From DASUPK01 sp963815045 (GTDB taxonomy: Bacteria > Actinomycetota > Thermoleophilia > Solirubrobacterales > 70-9), in NCBI GenBank assembly GCA_963815045.1, contig CAWFET010000002.1, forward strand, positions 1,488,001-1,552,000: 64,000 nucleotides of DNA, written 5' to 3'. The notes below the pieces were generated by a model. It was not told the DNA's origin. It made no database searches and saw only the letters and a program-made list of their open reading frames with translations. Below, piece after piece: positions 34,602 to 43,954 of the stretch (position 1 is the first letter of the stretch; each line of letters starts with the position of its first letter). The translations under genes and the position numbers were made by a program.

Positions 34602-36905
34602 ATGACCGTTTCGACCGATCTGCTCCGCCGCTTCGAAGAGCTCTCCAAGCAGGACACGGACTACGCCGGCGGCAAGGGCGCCAATCTCGGCGAGATGACC
34701 GCGGCGGGCCTCCCGGTCCCCCCCGGCTTCGTCGTCGGCGCCTCCTCATACGCCCTCTTCTGCGACGTCGGCGGCCTGCGCGACCGCATCGAGGAGCAGC
34801 TCTCCTCGGTTGACGTGGACGACACCGCCGCGCTGGAGACCGCCACCTTGGAGGTCCGCAAGATGGTCGAGGCGGAGCCGGTTCCCGCCGAGGTGGCGGA
34901 CGAGATCCGGGACGCCTATCTGGAGCTCGCGGGAGATCGCGACAACCCACCGGTCGCGGTTCGCTCCTCCGCAACGGCCGAGGACACCGAGGCCGCCTCC
35001 TTCGCCGGCATGAACGAGACCTTCCTGAACGTCCGCGGCCCGGACGAGGTCGTCGACGCGGTCCGCCGCTGCTGGTCCTCGCTGTTCGGCGCCCGCACCG
35101 TCTTCTACCGCGCCAAGCAGGGCTTCGGCCAGGCTGACATGGACATCGCCGTCGTGGTCCAGATCCAGATCCTCTCCACCCGCGCAGGCGTGATGTTCAC
35201 CATCGACCCCGCCTCGGGCGACAGCGACCGCCTCGTGATCGAGGGCTCTCTCGGCCTCGGCGAATCGGTCGTCTCTGGCCAGGTCTCCCCGGACCGCTAC
35301 GTGATCGACAAGGAGACGCTCCACATCGAGAAGCGCGACGTGAAGCGCAAGGAGCTCGTCATCGAGCCCCTCCCCGACGGCGGCACCCGCACCAGGGAGC
35401 TCTCCGGCGACGAGTCGACACAGCCGGTCCTCACCGACGAGGAGGTTCGCCGCATCGCCGAGCTCGGCATTCGCGACGAGGAGCACTACGGCAAGCCCCA
35501 GGACACCGAGTGGGCCTTCGACGAGGAGGGCATCGCCTGGATGCTGCAGAGCCGGCCGGTGACCTCTTCAGGCGGCGACACCTCCGTCGAGCTCGCCGAG
35601 CACGAGGGCGAGGCGCTCGTGCGCGGCCTGGGCGCCGCTCCCGGCGTCGCCCACGGCGAGGTCAAGATCATCTCCGAACTCAGCTCGGGCAACGACCTGA
35701 AGGAGGGTGACGTCCTGGTCACCCATATGACCGCTCCCGACTGGGTTCCCCTGATGAGGCGCTCCGCCGCGATCATCACGGACTCGGGCGGCATGACCTG
35801 CCACGCCGCGATCGTCTCGCGGGAACTCGGCATCCCCTGCGTCGTCGGCGCCGCCGACGCGACTTCAAAGCTGCGTGACGGAGAGCTCGTGACCGTGGAC
35901 GCCACACACGGGACGGTTTACGAGGGCGAAATCGCCGTCACCGGACAGGAGACCGGGTCCGGTGATGGATCCGCCCCCCTAGGGGGCGGGGCTCCCGTCA
36001 CCGCGACCCAGCTCCTTGTCAACCTCTCCGAGCCCTCGCAGATCGAGCGGGCAGCAAGCCTGAACGTCGAAGGATGCGGCCTGCTCCGGGCGGAGCTGAT
36101 GGTGATCGAGGCCCTCGAGGGCCGCCATCCGCGCCTGTTGATCGAGCAGGGCAAGGGCGAGGAGTTCGTCGACCGGATGGGCGAGGCGCTGACCAAGTTC
36201 GCCGAGGGCTTCGCCCCGAGGCCGATCACCTACCGGACGATCGACTTCCGCTCCAACGAGTTCAAGGGGCTCGAGGGCGGCGACCGCTTTGAGCCGGAGG
36301 AGGCGAACCCTATGATCGGCTACCGGGGCGCCCTCCGCTACATGAAGGAGCCCGACCTCTTCAAGCTCGAGCTCGCCGCGATCCGCCGCGTTTGGGACGC
36401 CGGCCACACGAACTTCCACGTGATGCTGCCGTTCGTCCGCACGCCGCGCGAGCTGATCGCGTGCCGCAACGTGATGGCCGAGGAAGGCCTGCTGGACCTG
36501 CCCGGCTTCGAGCTCTGGGTGATGGCCGAGGTCCCGTCGGTCTACTTCCACCTCCCCCGTTACGCGGAGCTGGGCGTGAAGGGCATCTCGATCGGCTCGA
36601 ACGACCTGACCCAGCTGATGCTGGGCTCCGATCGCGACTCCGAGGTTCTCTCGGCGATGTTCGACGAGCGCGACTCGGCGGTCCAGGACTACCTGCGGCT
36701 GCTGATCCCACGTGCCAACGAGCTCGGCCTGTCCACCTCGATCTGCGGCCAGGCGCCCTCCGTGCACCGCGAGTACGCCCAGCTGCTGGTCGAGTGCGGC
36801 ATCGACGCGATCTCGGTCAACATCGACACGGTCGATGCGGCCCGCCGCCTGATCGCCTCCGCCGAGCAGCGCGTCCTGCTGGACGCGGCCCGAGCCGGGA
36901 GCTAG
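34602..36905 (+). CDS. ppsA: Phosphoenolpyruvate synthase
   Basis: This 767-residue three-domain enzyme makes PEP from pyruvate and ATP. The ATP-grasp-like domain starts with DTDYAGGKGANLGEM and has AVRSSATAEDTEAASFAGMNETFLN. The mobile His domain has SGGMTCHAAIVSRELG with the phospho-His near residue 404, and CHAA rather than the SHAA of PPDK favours PEP synthase. The PEP-binding barrel has YRTIDFRSNEF, IGSNDLTQLMLGSDRDS and ICGQAPS. A ribosome site (GGAAGGGG) lies before ATG 34602. It sits beside pckG and upstream of WS/DGAT. Confidence 0.92.
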   Translation: MTVSTDLLRRFEELSKQDTDYAGGKGANLGEMTAAGLPVPPGFVVGASSYALFCDVGGLRDRIEEQLSSVDVDDTAALETATLEVRKMVEAEPVPAEVADEIRDAYLELAGDRDNPPVAVRSSATAEDTEAASFAGMNETFLNVRGPDEVVDAVRRCWSSLFGARTVFYRAKQGFGQADMDIAVVVQIQILSTRAGVMFTIDPASGDSDRLVIEGSLGLGESVVSGQVSPDRYVIDKETLHIEKRDVKRKELVIEPLPDGGTRTRELSGDESTQPVLTDEEVRRIAELGIRDEEHYGKPQDTEWAFDEEGIAWMLQSRPVTSSGGDTSVELAEHEGEALVRGLGAAPGVAHGEVKIISELSSGNDLKEGDVLVTHMTAPDWVPLMRRSAAIITDSGGMTCHAAIVSRELGIPCVVGAADATSKLRDGELVTVDATHGTVYEGEIAVTGQETGSGDGSAPLGGGAPVTATQLLVNLSEPSQIERAASLNVEGCGLLRAELMVIEALEGRHPRLLIEQGKGEEFVDRMGEALTKFAEGFAPRPITYRTIDFRSNEFKGLEGGDRFEPEEANPMIGYRGALRYMKEPDLFKLELAAIRRVWDAGHTNFHVMLPFVRTPRELIACRNVMAEEGLLDLPGFELWVMAEVPSVYFHLPRYAELGVKGISIGSNDLTQLMLGSDRDSEVLSAMFDERDSAVQDYLRLLIPRANELGLSTSICGQAPSVHREYAQLLVECGIDAISVNIDTVDAARRLIASAEQRVLLDAARAGS

Positions 36906-36921
36906 AGGAGGGCCGGGGGTC

Positions 36922-38394
36922 ATGGACGATCAGCTCAACGCAATCGACGCGACCTTCCTGGAGCTCGAGGAGGCGGACCAGAGCGCCCACATGCACATCG
37001 GCGCCGTGATGCTGCTCGAGCCGCAGCCGGGCGGCGGCGCCCCGCCGATCGACCTCGTCCGCCAGGACGTCATCGATCGCCTGCCGGACCTCCCGCGCTA
37101 CACGCAGAAGCTCTCCTCCCCCCGCACCGGCGGCCTTCATTGGCCCCATTGGGAGGAGGACCGGCGGTTCCGCATCGAGCGGCACGTCCGGATCGCCGGA
37201 CTGCCCACCCCGGGCGGGGCGGACGAGTTGCTGGAGTGGGCCGGCGAGTACTTCTCGCAGCGCCTGGACCGGTCCAAGCCGCTCTGGGAGATCGTGATGC
37301 TGGAGCTCGCCGACGGTCGCTGGGGGCTCGTCACCAAGACCCACCACTGCATGGTCGACGGCGTCGGCTCGGTCGACATTGCGACCACGCTGCTCGACAC
37401 CGAGCCCGACCGGCTGATCCGCCGGAACGGAGGGGCGAAGGGGACGCCGCACGTCAGCCATCCGAACACCTTCGAGACACCGAGGCGAGGCCTGCGCCAC
37501 ACGGCCTCGCTGATCGCCAAGCCCTACCTGTTCGTCGGGAGTGCCCTCCTCCGGACCGCCCAGGCCGGCCTGCACGCTGCGGAGTCAGCCTTTGGGATGG
37601 CGACCCATCCAAGCCGCGCGCGCGAGGCCGCCCACCGCTCGCGGGCCCTCGCGGAGCTGATCGTCCGCGACGAGCTCGTCGCGGCCCCGGAGTGCAGTCT
37701 CAACCGGCCGATCGGCGCCGGCCGTCAGCTCGCCGTGATCAACGTGAAGCTCGACGAGCTCAAGGAGATCAAGAACGCCCTGGGCGGCACCCTCAACGAC
37801 GTCGTCCTCGCGGCGGCCGCCGGCGGATTCCGCAGGCTGCTGACCGAACGCGGCGAGATGGTCCGCGAGCCCGGGCTGCGCGCCATGGTCCCGATGAACA
37901 TCCGCACCGCCGCCGACCGCCTGTCGATGGGCAACCGGATCTCGTCCCTGTTCGTTCACCTGCCGGTCGGAGCCTCCGACCCCGCCGAGCGCTACCGCCT
38001 TCAGGTGGAGGAGGCCGAGAGCCTCAAGTCCGGGACGCAGCACGAGGGATCGAGCGTGCTCCTCGATCTCGGCAACCACATGCCGCCGGTGCTGCATAGC
38101 TTCGTGGCCCGCGCCCTCTTCGCGACCCGGCTCTTCAACGTCACGATCACGAACGTCCCCGGACCGCAGGTACCGCTCTACTACTTTGGCTCCAAGATCC
38201 AGGAGATCTGGCCGCTGGTCCCGATCGCGGCCGAGCACGCCGTGGGTCTCGCCGTGTTCAGCTACGACGGAACGCTCTTCTTCTGCATCAACGCCGACCG
38301 AGACACCGTCCCGGACCTCGGCGTGCTCAACAGCGGAATCGCCGAATCGCTCGCCGAGCTCGGCGAGCTGGCCCGCTCGGGCCAGGCGGCCTGA
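36922..38394 (+). CDS. Wax ester synthase / diacylglycerol acyltransferase (WS/DGAT)
   Basis: This 490-residue membrane-associated acyltransferase esterifies fatty alcohols or diacylglycerol with acyl-CoA for storage lipid. The catalytic HHxxxDG motif is HHCMVDG (about residue 143). The N-terminus LNAIDATFLELEE, the NDVVLAAAAGGFRRLL segment and VTNVPGPQVPLYYFG near the C-terminus are typical. AGGAGG precedes the ATG. The stop overlaps the next start (TGATG), placing it in one transcription unit with the ferredoxin oxidoreductase genes. Confidence 0.92.
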   Translation: MDDQLNAIDATFLELEEADQSAHMHIGAVMLLEPQPGGGAPPIDLVRQDVIDRLPDLPRYTQKLSSPRTGGLHWPHWEEDRRFRIERHVRIAGLPTPGGADELLEWAGEYFSQRLDRSKPLWEIVMLELADGRWGLVTKTHHCMVDGVGSVDIATTLLDTEPDRLIRRNGGAKGTPHVSHPNTFETPRRGLRHTASLIAKPYLFVGSALLRTAQAGLHAAESAFGMATHPSRAREAAHRSRALAELIVRDELVAAPECSLNRPIGAGRQLAVINVKLDELKEIKNALGGTLNDVVLAAAAGGFRRLLTERGEMVREPGLRAMVPMNIRTAADRLSMGNRISSLFVHLPVGASDPAERYRLQVEEAESLKSGTQHEGSSVLLDLGNHMPPVLHSFVARALFATRLFNVTITNVPGPQVPLYYFGSKIQEIWPLVPIAAEHAVGLAVFSYDGTLFFCINADRDTVPDLGVLNSGIAESLAELGELARSGQAA

Positions 38395-38975
38395 TGTTCC
38401 AGGTCAGGATCCACGGACGAGGCGGCCAGGGCGTCGTCACCGCGGCCGAGATGCTCTCGATCGCGGGCTTCGAGGACGGAGAGCACGCCCAGGCCTTCCC
38501 CACGTTCGGCTCTGAGCGGACGGGCGCGCCCGTGACCGCGTTCTGCCGGATCGACGATCGCGAGATCCGGGTGCGCGAGCCGATCGCCGAACCTGACGCG
38601 CTGATCATCCAGGACCCCACCCTCCTCCACCAGGTGAAGGTCTTCAGCGGGCTTCGCGATGGGGGCTACGTCCTGATCAACACCTCGCGCAGCCTCGAAG
38701 ACCTCGGTCTCGGCGAGTTCGCCGCCGGCTTCAAGCCCGGCCGGCTGATCACGCTCGCCGCGAGCGAGATCGCCAACCGCCAACTGGGGCGGCCGCTGCC
38801 CAACACCTCGCTGCTCGGCGGCTTCGCGGCCATGACAGGGGTCGTCAAGCTTCAGTCCGTCATCCGCGCGATCGCCCAGAAGTTCTCCGGCGAGATCGCC
38901 GGCCGCAACATGCTCGCGGCGGACGTCGCCTACGAGTTCGTCCAGCGTGAGATCGGGGAGCTGACCCGTGCGTAG
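38394..38975 (+). CDS. 2-oxoacid:ferredoxin oxidoreductase, gamma subunit
   Basis: This 193-residue gamma subunit has VRIHGRGGQGVVTAAEMLSIA at the N-terminus, then FPTFGSERTGAPVTAFCRI, both family signatures. It works with the alpha and beta subunits encoded immediately downstream in CoA-dependent oxidative decarboxylation of a 2-oxoacid (pyruvate or 2-oxoglutarate), passing electrons to ferredoxin. Overlaps with both neighbouring genes show an operon. Confidence 0.9.
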   Translation: MFQVRIHGRGGQGVVTAAEMLSIAGFEDGEHAQAFPTFGSERTGAPVTAFCRIDDREIRVREPIAEPDALIIQDPTLLHQVKVFSGLRDGGYVLINTSRSLEDLGLGEFAAGFKPGRLITLAASEIANRQLGRPLPNTSLLGGFAAMTGVVKLQSVIRAIAQKFSGEIAGRNMLAADVAYEFVQREIGELTRA

Positions 38976-40233
38976 CCCGGGCCGCCGTCAGGAGGAAGGC
39001 TCCCGCGCGATCGCCGAGGCCGTGGCGCTCTGCCGGCCAGAGGTGATCAGCGCCTATCCGATCTCCCCGCAGACCCACATCGTCGAGCACCTCTCGGATC
39101 TCGTGCGGACGGGTGACCTCGACCCCTGCGAATACCTGATGGTCGAGTCCGAGTTCGGCGCGATGTCAGCGGCGATCGGGGCCTCGGCCGCTGGCGCCCG
39201 CACCTACACGGCTACCGCCTCCCAGGGCCTCCTCTACATGGCCGAGGCGCTCTACAACGCGTCGGGCCTCGGGCTGCCGATCGTCATGACGGTCGCCAAT
39301 CGCGCAATCGGTGCCCCGATCAACATCTGGAACGACCACTCCGACTCGATGTCGCAACGCGACTCCGGCTGGATCCAGCTCTACGCCGAGTCGAACCAGG
39401 AGGCCCTCGACATGCATATCCAGGCCTACCGGATCGCGGAGGAGATCTCGCTGCCGGTGATGGTCTGCATGGACGGATTCATCCTCACCCACGCCTACGA
39501 GGAGGTGGACATCCCCGACCAGGCGAGCGTCGACGGATTCCTGCCGCCCTTCGAGCCCCGCCACGTGCTCGACCCCGACGAGCCGATGACGATCGGGGCG
39601 ATGGTCGGGCCAGAGGCCTTCTTCGAGGTCAAGTACCTCGGCCACGCCAAGCAGATGCTGGCGCTGGACGCGATCGCGCAGGTGGGCCAGCGCTTCGCCG
39701 TCGACTTCGGGCGGCCGTCGGGCGGATTGGTTCGCCGGTACAGGACCGAGGGCGCAGAGACGATCATCGTGGCGCTCGGCTCCGTCCTCGGGACGATCGA
39801 GGAGGTCGTCGACGAGATGCGCGACGCCGGGATCCGGGTCGGCGCTCTGGCCATCAAGTCCTTCCGGCCATTCCCGCTCGAGGAGGTCCGGGAGGCGCTC
39901 GCCGGGGCCTGCCGGATCGTCGTCCTGGAGAAGGCCCTCGCCCCAGGCCGCGGCGGGATCGTCTCCACGGACGTCCACGAGGCCCTGGTGGGCGGACACG
40001 CACGCTGCAGCACCGTGATCGCGGGCCTGGGTGGCCGAGCGATCACGCGCTCCTCGCTCCACGACCTGCTGGAGCGGGCAGGCCGGGACGAGCTGGAGCC
40101 GCTCTCCTTCCTCGACCTCGACCTCGACCTCGTCAAGCGGGAGCTCGCGCGAGAGACCGAGGGCAGGCCGGCGGGTCCTCACGCCGAGAACATGCTGCGC
40201 GACCTCGGCGTCGTCGCTGCAGAGGCCCACTGA
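38968..40233 (+). CDS. 2-oxoacid:ferredoxin oxidoreductase, alpha subunit
   Basis: This 421-residue alpha subunit has RAIAEAVALCRPEVISAYPISPQT, ESEFGAMSAAIGASAAGART, TATASQGLLYMAEALYNASG and a transketolase C-terminal-like domain with IVALGSVLGTIEEVVDE and EKALAPGRGG. The GTG start overlaps the gamma gene. The YPISPQT motif and the pattern of four consecutive subunit genes resemble pyruvate:ferredoxin oxidoreductase; substrate remains inferred. Confidence 0.92.
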   Translation: MRSPGRRQEEGSRAIAEAVALCRPEVISAYPISPQTHIVEHLSDLVRTGDLDPCEYLMVESEFGAMSAAIGASAAGARTYTATASQGLLYMAEALYNASGLGLPIVMTVANRAIGAPINIWNDHSDSMSQRDSGWIQLYAESNQEALDMHIQAYRIAEEISLPVMVCMDGFILTHAYEEVDIPDQASVDGFLPPFEPRHVLDPDEPMTIGAMVGPEAFFEVKYLGHAKQMLALDAIAQVGQRFAVDFGRPSGGLVRRYRTEGAETIIVALGSVLGTIEEVVDEMRDAGIRVGALAIKSFRPFPLEEVREALAGACRIVVLEKALAPGRGGIVSTDVHEALVGGHARCSTVIAGLGGRAITRSSLHDLLERAGRDELEPLSFLDLDLDLVKRELARETEGRPAGPHAENMLRDLGVVAAEAH

Positions 40234-41297
40234 TGCCCTACCAGGACGTCAAGCTCTACCAGACGGGCACCTACGTGGCCGGTAACCGGCTGCTCGACCC
40301 AGCGAAGCGGACGGTCCAGGCCAAGATGGAGCGCTCCAACACGCTCACCTGCGGCCACCGGGCCTGCCAGGGGTGCGGCGAGGCGCTCGGCGCCCGCTAT
40401 GTCCTCGACTCCGCGATGCGGGCGACGAAGGGAAAGCTCGTCGCGGCGAACGCCACCGGCTGCCTGGAGGTCTTCTCCACCCCCTATCCCGAGAGCTCCT
40501 GGAACCTGCCCTGGATCCACTCGCTGTTCGGCAACGCGCCGGCCGTCGCCACCGGCGTCGCTGCCGCGATGCGCGCCAAGGGCCGCGAGGACATCCGCGT
40601 GGTCGGCCAGGGCGGTGACGGCGGCACGCTCGACATCGGCTTCGGCTGCCTCTCCGGGATGTTCGAGCGAAACGACGACGTGCTCTTCGTCTGTTACGAC
40701 AACGAGGCCTACATGAACACCGGCGTCCAGCGCTCGGGCGCCACCCCGCCGGCCGCCCGCACGGCGAACACCAAGCCGGTCGGCGACACGACCGGCAACG
40801 TCTTCGGCCAGGGCAAGAACGCGCCGCTGATCGCGATGGCGCACGAGATCCCCTACGTCGCCACCGCAACCGTCGCCGAGCTCCATGACCTCGAGTACAA
40901 GGTCGAGCGGGCGATGGAGTTCCGCGGCGCCCGCTACCTCCACGTCTTCGTGCCCTGCCCACTCGGGTGGGGCTCCGCCTCCGGCGACACGATCAAGATC
41001 GCCCGCCTCGTCAAGGAGACCGGGATCTTCCCCGTCTTCGAGGCGGAGGACGGCGAGGTGGTCGGCGTCTCCAAGATCCGCAAGCAGGTGCCCGTGACCG
41101 AGTACCTGAAGCTGCAGCGGCGCTATGCGCACCTCTTCAAGGACCCGCCGCAGACCGAGGTGATCGAGGCGATCCAGGCTCGCGCCGACGCCAACATCGA
41201 GCGCTTCGGCCTGCTGGGCGGCTACGGATCGCTCCCCGACCTGCTCCACGATGGCGGGCACGACCTGCTCGCCGACACCCCCCACGGACCGCAGTGA
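40233..41297 (+). CDS. 2-oxoacid:ferredoxin oxidoreductase, beta subunit (TPP)
   Basis: This 354-residue beta subunit binds thiamine pyrophosphate and a [4Fe-4S] cluster: CGHRACQGCGEALGARYVL near residue 36 (two of the cluster Cys plus a further one at TGCLEV), and GQGGDGGTLDIGFGCLSG with YDNEAYMNTGVQ as the GDG...N TPP motif. Its start overlaps the alpha gene by one base and its stop overlaps the flavoprotein gene. Confidence 0.92.
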   Translation: MPYQDVKLYQTGTYVAGNRLLDPAKRTVQAKMERSNTLTCGHRACQGCGEALGARYVLDSAMRATKGKLVAANATGCLEVFSTPYPESSWNLPWIHSLFGNAPAVATGVAAAMRAKGREDIRVVGQGGDGGTLDIGFGCLSGMFERNDDVLFVCYDNEAYMNTGVQRSGATPPAARTANTKPVGDTTGNVFGQGKNAPLIAMAHEIPYVATATVAELHDLEYKVERAMEFRGARYLHVFVPCPLGWGSASGDTIKIARLVKETGIFPVFEAEDGEVVGVSKIRKQVPVTEYLKLQRRYAHLFKDPPQTEVIEAIQARADANIERFGLLGGYGSLPDLLHDGGHDLLADTPHGPQ

Positions 41298-42934
41298 TGT
41301 CCTCACGTCCCTACGCCATCACGCTCGACGTCGGCTCCAGCCTCGCCAACAAGACCGGCTCCTGGCGAACCGAGCGGGCCCAGTACGTCGACCGCCTCCC
41401 CCCCTGCAATCAGGCCTGCCCGGCTGGCGAGAACTGCCAGGCCTGGTTGTACGAGGCCGAGGACGGCGGCGACGGCTACGAGCGCGCCTGGCGCAAGATC
41501 GTCGAGGAGAACCCGTTCCCCGCGATCATGGGGCGCGTCTGTTACCACCCGTGCGAGTCGACCTGCAACCGCGGCGAGCTGGACGAGTCCGTCGGCATCC
41601 ACTCGGTTGAGCGCTTCATCGGCGACGAGGCGATCAAGCAGGGCTGGTCCTTCGAGCCGCCCGCCAAGCCGTCGGGCAAGCGGGTGCTCATCGTCGGCGC
41701 GGGCCCCTCCGGCCTCTCCGCCGCCTACCACCTGCGCCGCCTCGGCCACGAGGTGACGATCCGCGAGGCCGGCCCGATGGCGGGCGGCATGATGCGCTTC
41801 GGCATCCCCACCTACCGCCTTCCGCGCGACGTGCTGGACGCCGAGGTCCAGCGGATCCTCGACCTGGGCGTGGAGCTCGAGCTCAACTGCAAGGTCACGA
41901 ACATCGAGGAGGCCATGAAGGAGGACGGCTTCGACGCGGCCTTCCTCGCGGTCGGCGCCCACATCGGCAGGCACGCCGACATCCCCGCAGGCGAGGCCGC
42001 CCACATTCTCGACGCGGTGTCGGTTCTCGAGCAGATGGAGGGCGATGAGCGGCCCCTCCTCGGGCGCAAGGTCGTCGTCTACGGCGGCGGCAACACGGCG
42101 ATGGACGCGGCCCGCACGGCCAAGCGGCTCGGCGCCACCGACGCGGTGGTCGTCTACCGCCGCAACCGCGACCGGATGCCCGCCCACGAGTTCGAAGTCA
42201 CCGAGGCCGAGGACGAGGGCGTGATGATGCGCTGGCTCGAGACCATCAAGCAGGTCGACGGCAAGAAGATCACCGTGGAGAAGATGGAGCTCGACGAGAC
42301 AGGCTTCCCCCAGCCCACCGGCGAATTCGACGAGCTGGAGGCCGACTCGGTCATCCTCGCGCTCGGGCAGGAGGCCGACCTCTCCCTCCTCGACGGCGTC
42401 GCCGGCATCGAGGTCACCGACGGTGTCGTCCAGGTCGCGCCGAACATGATGACCGGGCACGAGGGCGTCTTCGCGGGCGGCGACATGGTTCCCGCGGAGC
42501 GCACCGTCACCGTCGGCGTCGGCCACGGCAAGAAGGCCGCCCGCAACATCGACGGATGGCTGCGGAGCGAGGCCTTCGAGCCCCCGCCGAAGCACGAGGT
42601 CGTCACCTTCGACCAGCTCAACACCTGGTACTACGCCGACGCACCACGCGCCCTCCAGCCGGAGCTCGAAGCGGCGCGCCGGGCTTCCACCTTCGATGAG
42701 GTCGTCGGCGGGCTCGACGAGTCCAACGCCCTCTATGAGGCGCGCCGCTGCATGTCATGCGGCAACTGCTTCTCCTGCGACAACTGCTACGCCGTCTGTC
42801 CCGACAACGCCGTGATCAAGCTCGGCGAGCCGGGCGAGCTCTATGAGATCGATCTCGACTTCTGCAAGGGATGCCGGCTCTGCGTCCAGGAGTGCCCGTG
42901 CGGCGCGATCGAGATGATCCCGGAGAAGATCTGA
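41297..42934 (+). CDS. GltD-like FAD/NAD(P) oxidoreductase fused to 2[4Fe-4S] ferredoxin
   Basis: This 545-residue fusion belongs to the oxidoreductase operon. The N-terminal domain has Cys in CNQACPAGENCQAW and VCYHPCESTCNRG, as in the [4Fe-4S] region of glutamate synthase small subunit. Two dinucleotide folds follow (VLIVGAGPSGLSAAYHL about 132, VVVYGGGNTAMDAART about 256) and GVFAGGDMVPAERTV for FAD. The last about 60 residues are a delta-type ferredoxin with CMSCGNCFSCDNCYAVCP and CKGCRLCVQECPCGAI. It likely links ferredoxin electrons of the 2-oxoacid enzyme to NAD(P)H. Confidence 0.9.
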   Translation: MSSRPYAITLDVGSSLANKTGSWRTERAQYVDRLPPCNQACPAGENCQAWLYEAEDGGDGYERAWRKIVEENPFPAIMGRVCYHPCESTCNRGELDESVGIHSVERFIGDEAIKQGWSFEPPAKPSGKRVLIVGAGPSGLSAAYHLRRLGHEVTIREAGPMAGGMMRFGIPTYRLPRDVLDAEVQRILDLGVELELNCKVTNIEEAMKEDGFDAAFLAVGAHIGRHADIPAGEAAHILDAVSVLEQMEGDERPLLGRKVVVYGGGNTAMDAARTAKRLGATDAVVVYRRNRDRMPAHEFEVTEAEDEGVMMRWLETIKQVDGKKITVEKMELDETGFPQPTGEFDELEADSVILALGQEADLSLLDGVAGIEVTDGVVQVAPNMMTGHEGVFAGGDMVPAERTVTVGVGHGKKAARNIDGWLRSEAFEPPPKHEVVTFDQLNTWYYADAPRALQPELEAARRASTFDEVVGGLDESNALYEARRCMSCGNCFSCDNCYAVCPDNAVIKLGEPGELYEIDLDFCKGCRLCVQECPCGAIEMIPEKI

Positions 42935-43200
42935 TGAGCGCGGTCTGGTCGAGAAGCGTGGAGCTGTTCGGCCGGTTCCGGGTCGCCTTCTGGGCCTTCA
43001 GCGCCGGCCTCGTCGGGCTCTACGTCTACGGGCTCGTCTGGGGCGCCTACAGCCCGCTCGACCTCGGCGGCGGGGTGCTCAGCATCATCTGCATCACGCT
43101 CCTGGTCCTGTTCACCATTCACGAGATCCACATGCGCCGGGAGATGCGCAAGCATCGGCACGACATGGACCACTCCGACCGCGAGCGCCGCGGCTTCTAG
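42934..43200 (+). CDS. Small two-helix membrane protein
   Basis: This 88-residue protein has two hydrophobic helices (about residues 17-35 and 46-63) and a His/Arg-rich cytosolic tail (EIHMRREMRKHRHDMDH). The ATG overlaps the stop of the flavoprotein gene (TGATG), so it belongs to the oxidoreductase operon. It may tether the enzyme to the membrane, which is inference. Confidence 0.7.
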   Translation: MSAVWSRSVELFGRFRVAFWAFSAGLVGLYVYGLVWGAYSPLDLGGGVLSIICITLLVLFTIHEIHMRREMRKHRHDMDHSDRERRGF

Positions 43201-43919
43201 CGCGTCGCGGCCCTCAGGTCCCGCACCCGCTCGGCGAACATGCGCCAGCGACGCTCGTTCTCGTGCACCAGGGTCGCCGAGCGCGTGAACAGGTCGGATG
43301 CCGCATCAAGCAGCTCGCTCGCGGTGAACAGATAGGCGGGATTGCGCCTCGGGCCGGCGAGATCCTGGCGAAGCGCGTCCGGCGCGAAGTCGACCTGGCC
43401 GAGGACATCCAGCGCCCGGCGCAGATAGCGGGCGCAGAGGGAGTTCATTCCCGCCGCCTGCCAGTCGTTCCCGATGATCCGGTGGCGCTCGCCGAGCAGG
43501 TCGATCAGGTCATCGAACTCGACCAGGGCGCCCGCCACCGCCCACGATTGCTCCATCGCGCCCGCCAGCCATTCGCCGGTCTGCTCGCAACCCGCCGCCA
43601 TGGTCTCGATCTCGCTCTTCATCTGCGTGATCTCCGCGGGCTCGCCCTCCCCCTCCATGAAGAGGATCCCGCTGTCGCCGACGAGACCGGGCGGGTTCAG
43701 GTCCTCGGCGCCAGCGAACGGGCTCGCGGCGGGATGATCGCTGGGCTCGGCCTTGCTCCACTGAGCGGCCAGCTCCTTGAGCGCTCGCGACGCAGCCTGG
43801 ATCTCGCGCGCGCTCCCCAGCGGTGCCTGCGCGTAGAACTCCTCGTGCTGCCGGTGGAACCGAGACAGGTTCTCGATCGTCTCCAGCAGCTGCGGCGGGA
43901 CATCCCTGTGCTCGGCCAT
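43197..43919 (-). CDS. Hypothetical helical protein
   Basis: This 240-residue, mostly helical, soluble protein has no signal peptide. Segments such as LETIENLSRFHRQHEEFYAQ, IQAASRALKELAAQW and FDDLIDLLGERHRIIGNDW suggest a helical bundle; DAASDLFTRSATLVHENERRW ends it. I do not recognise the family. It is convergent with the oxidoreductase operon and overlaps it by four bases. Confidence 0.6.
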   Translation of the reverse strand: MAEHRDVPPQLLETIENLSRFHRQHEEFYAQAPLGSAREIQAASRALKELAAQWSKAEPSDHPAASPFAGAEDLNPPGLVGDSGILFMEGEGEPAEITQMKSEIETMAAGCEQTGEWLAGAMEQSWAVAGALVEFDDLIDLLGERHRIIGNDWQAAGMNSLCARYLRRALDVLGQVDFAPDALRQDLAGPRRNPAYLFTASELLDAASDLFTRSATLVHENERRWRMFAERVRDLRAATR

Positions 43920-43954
43920 CCGCGCGCCAGCAAATCACAACGGGCGCGCTTCGC

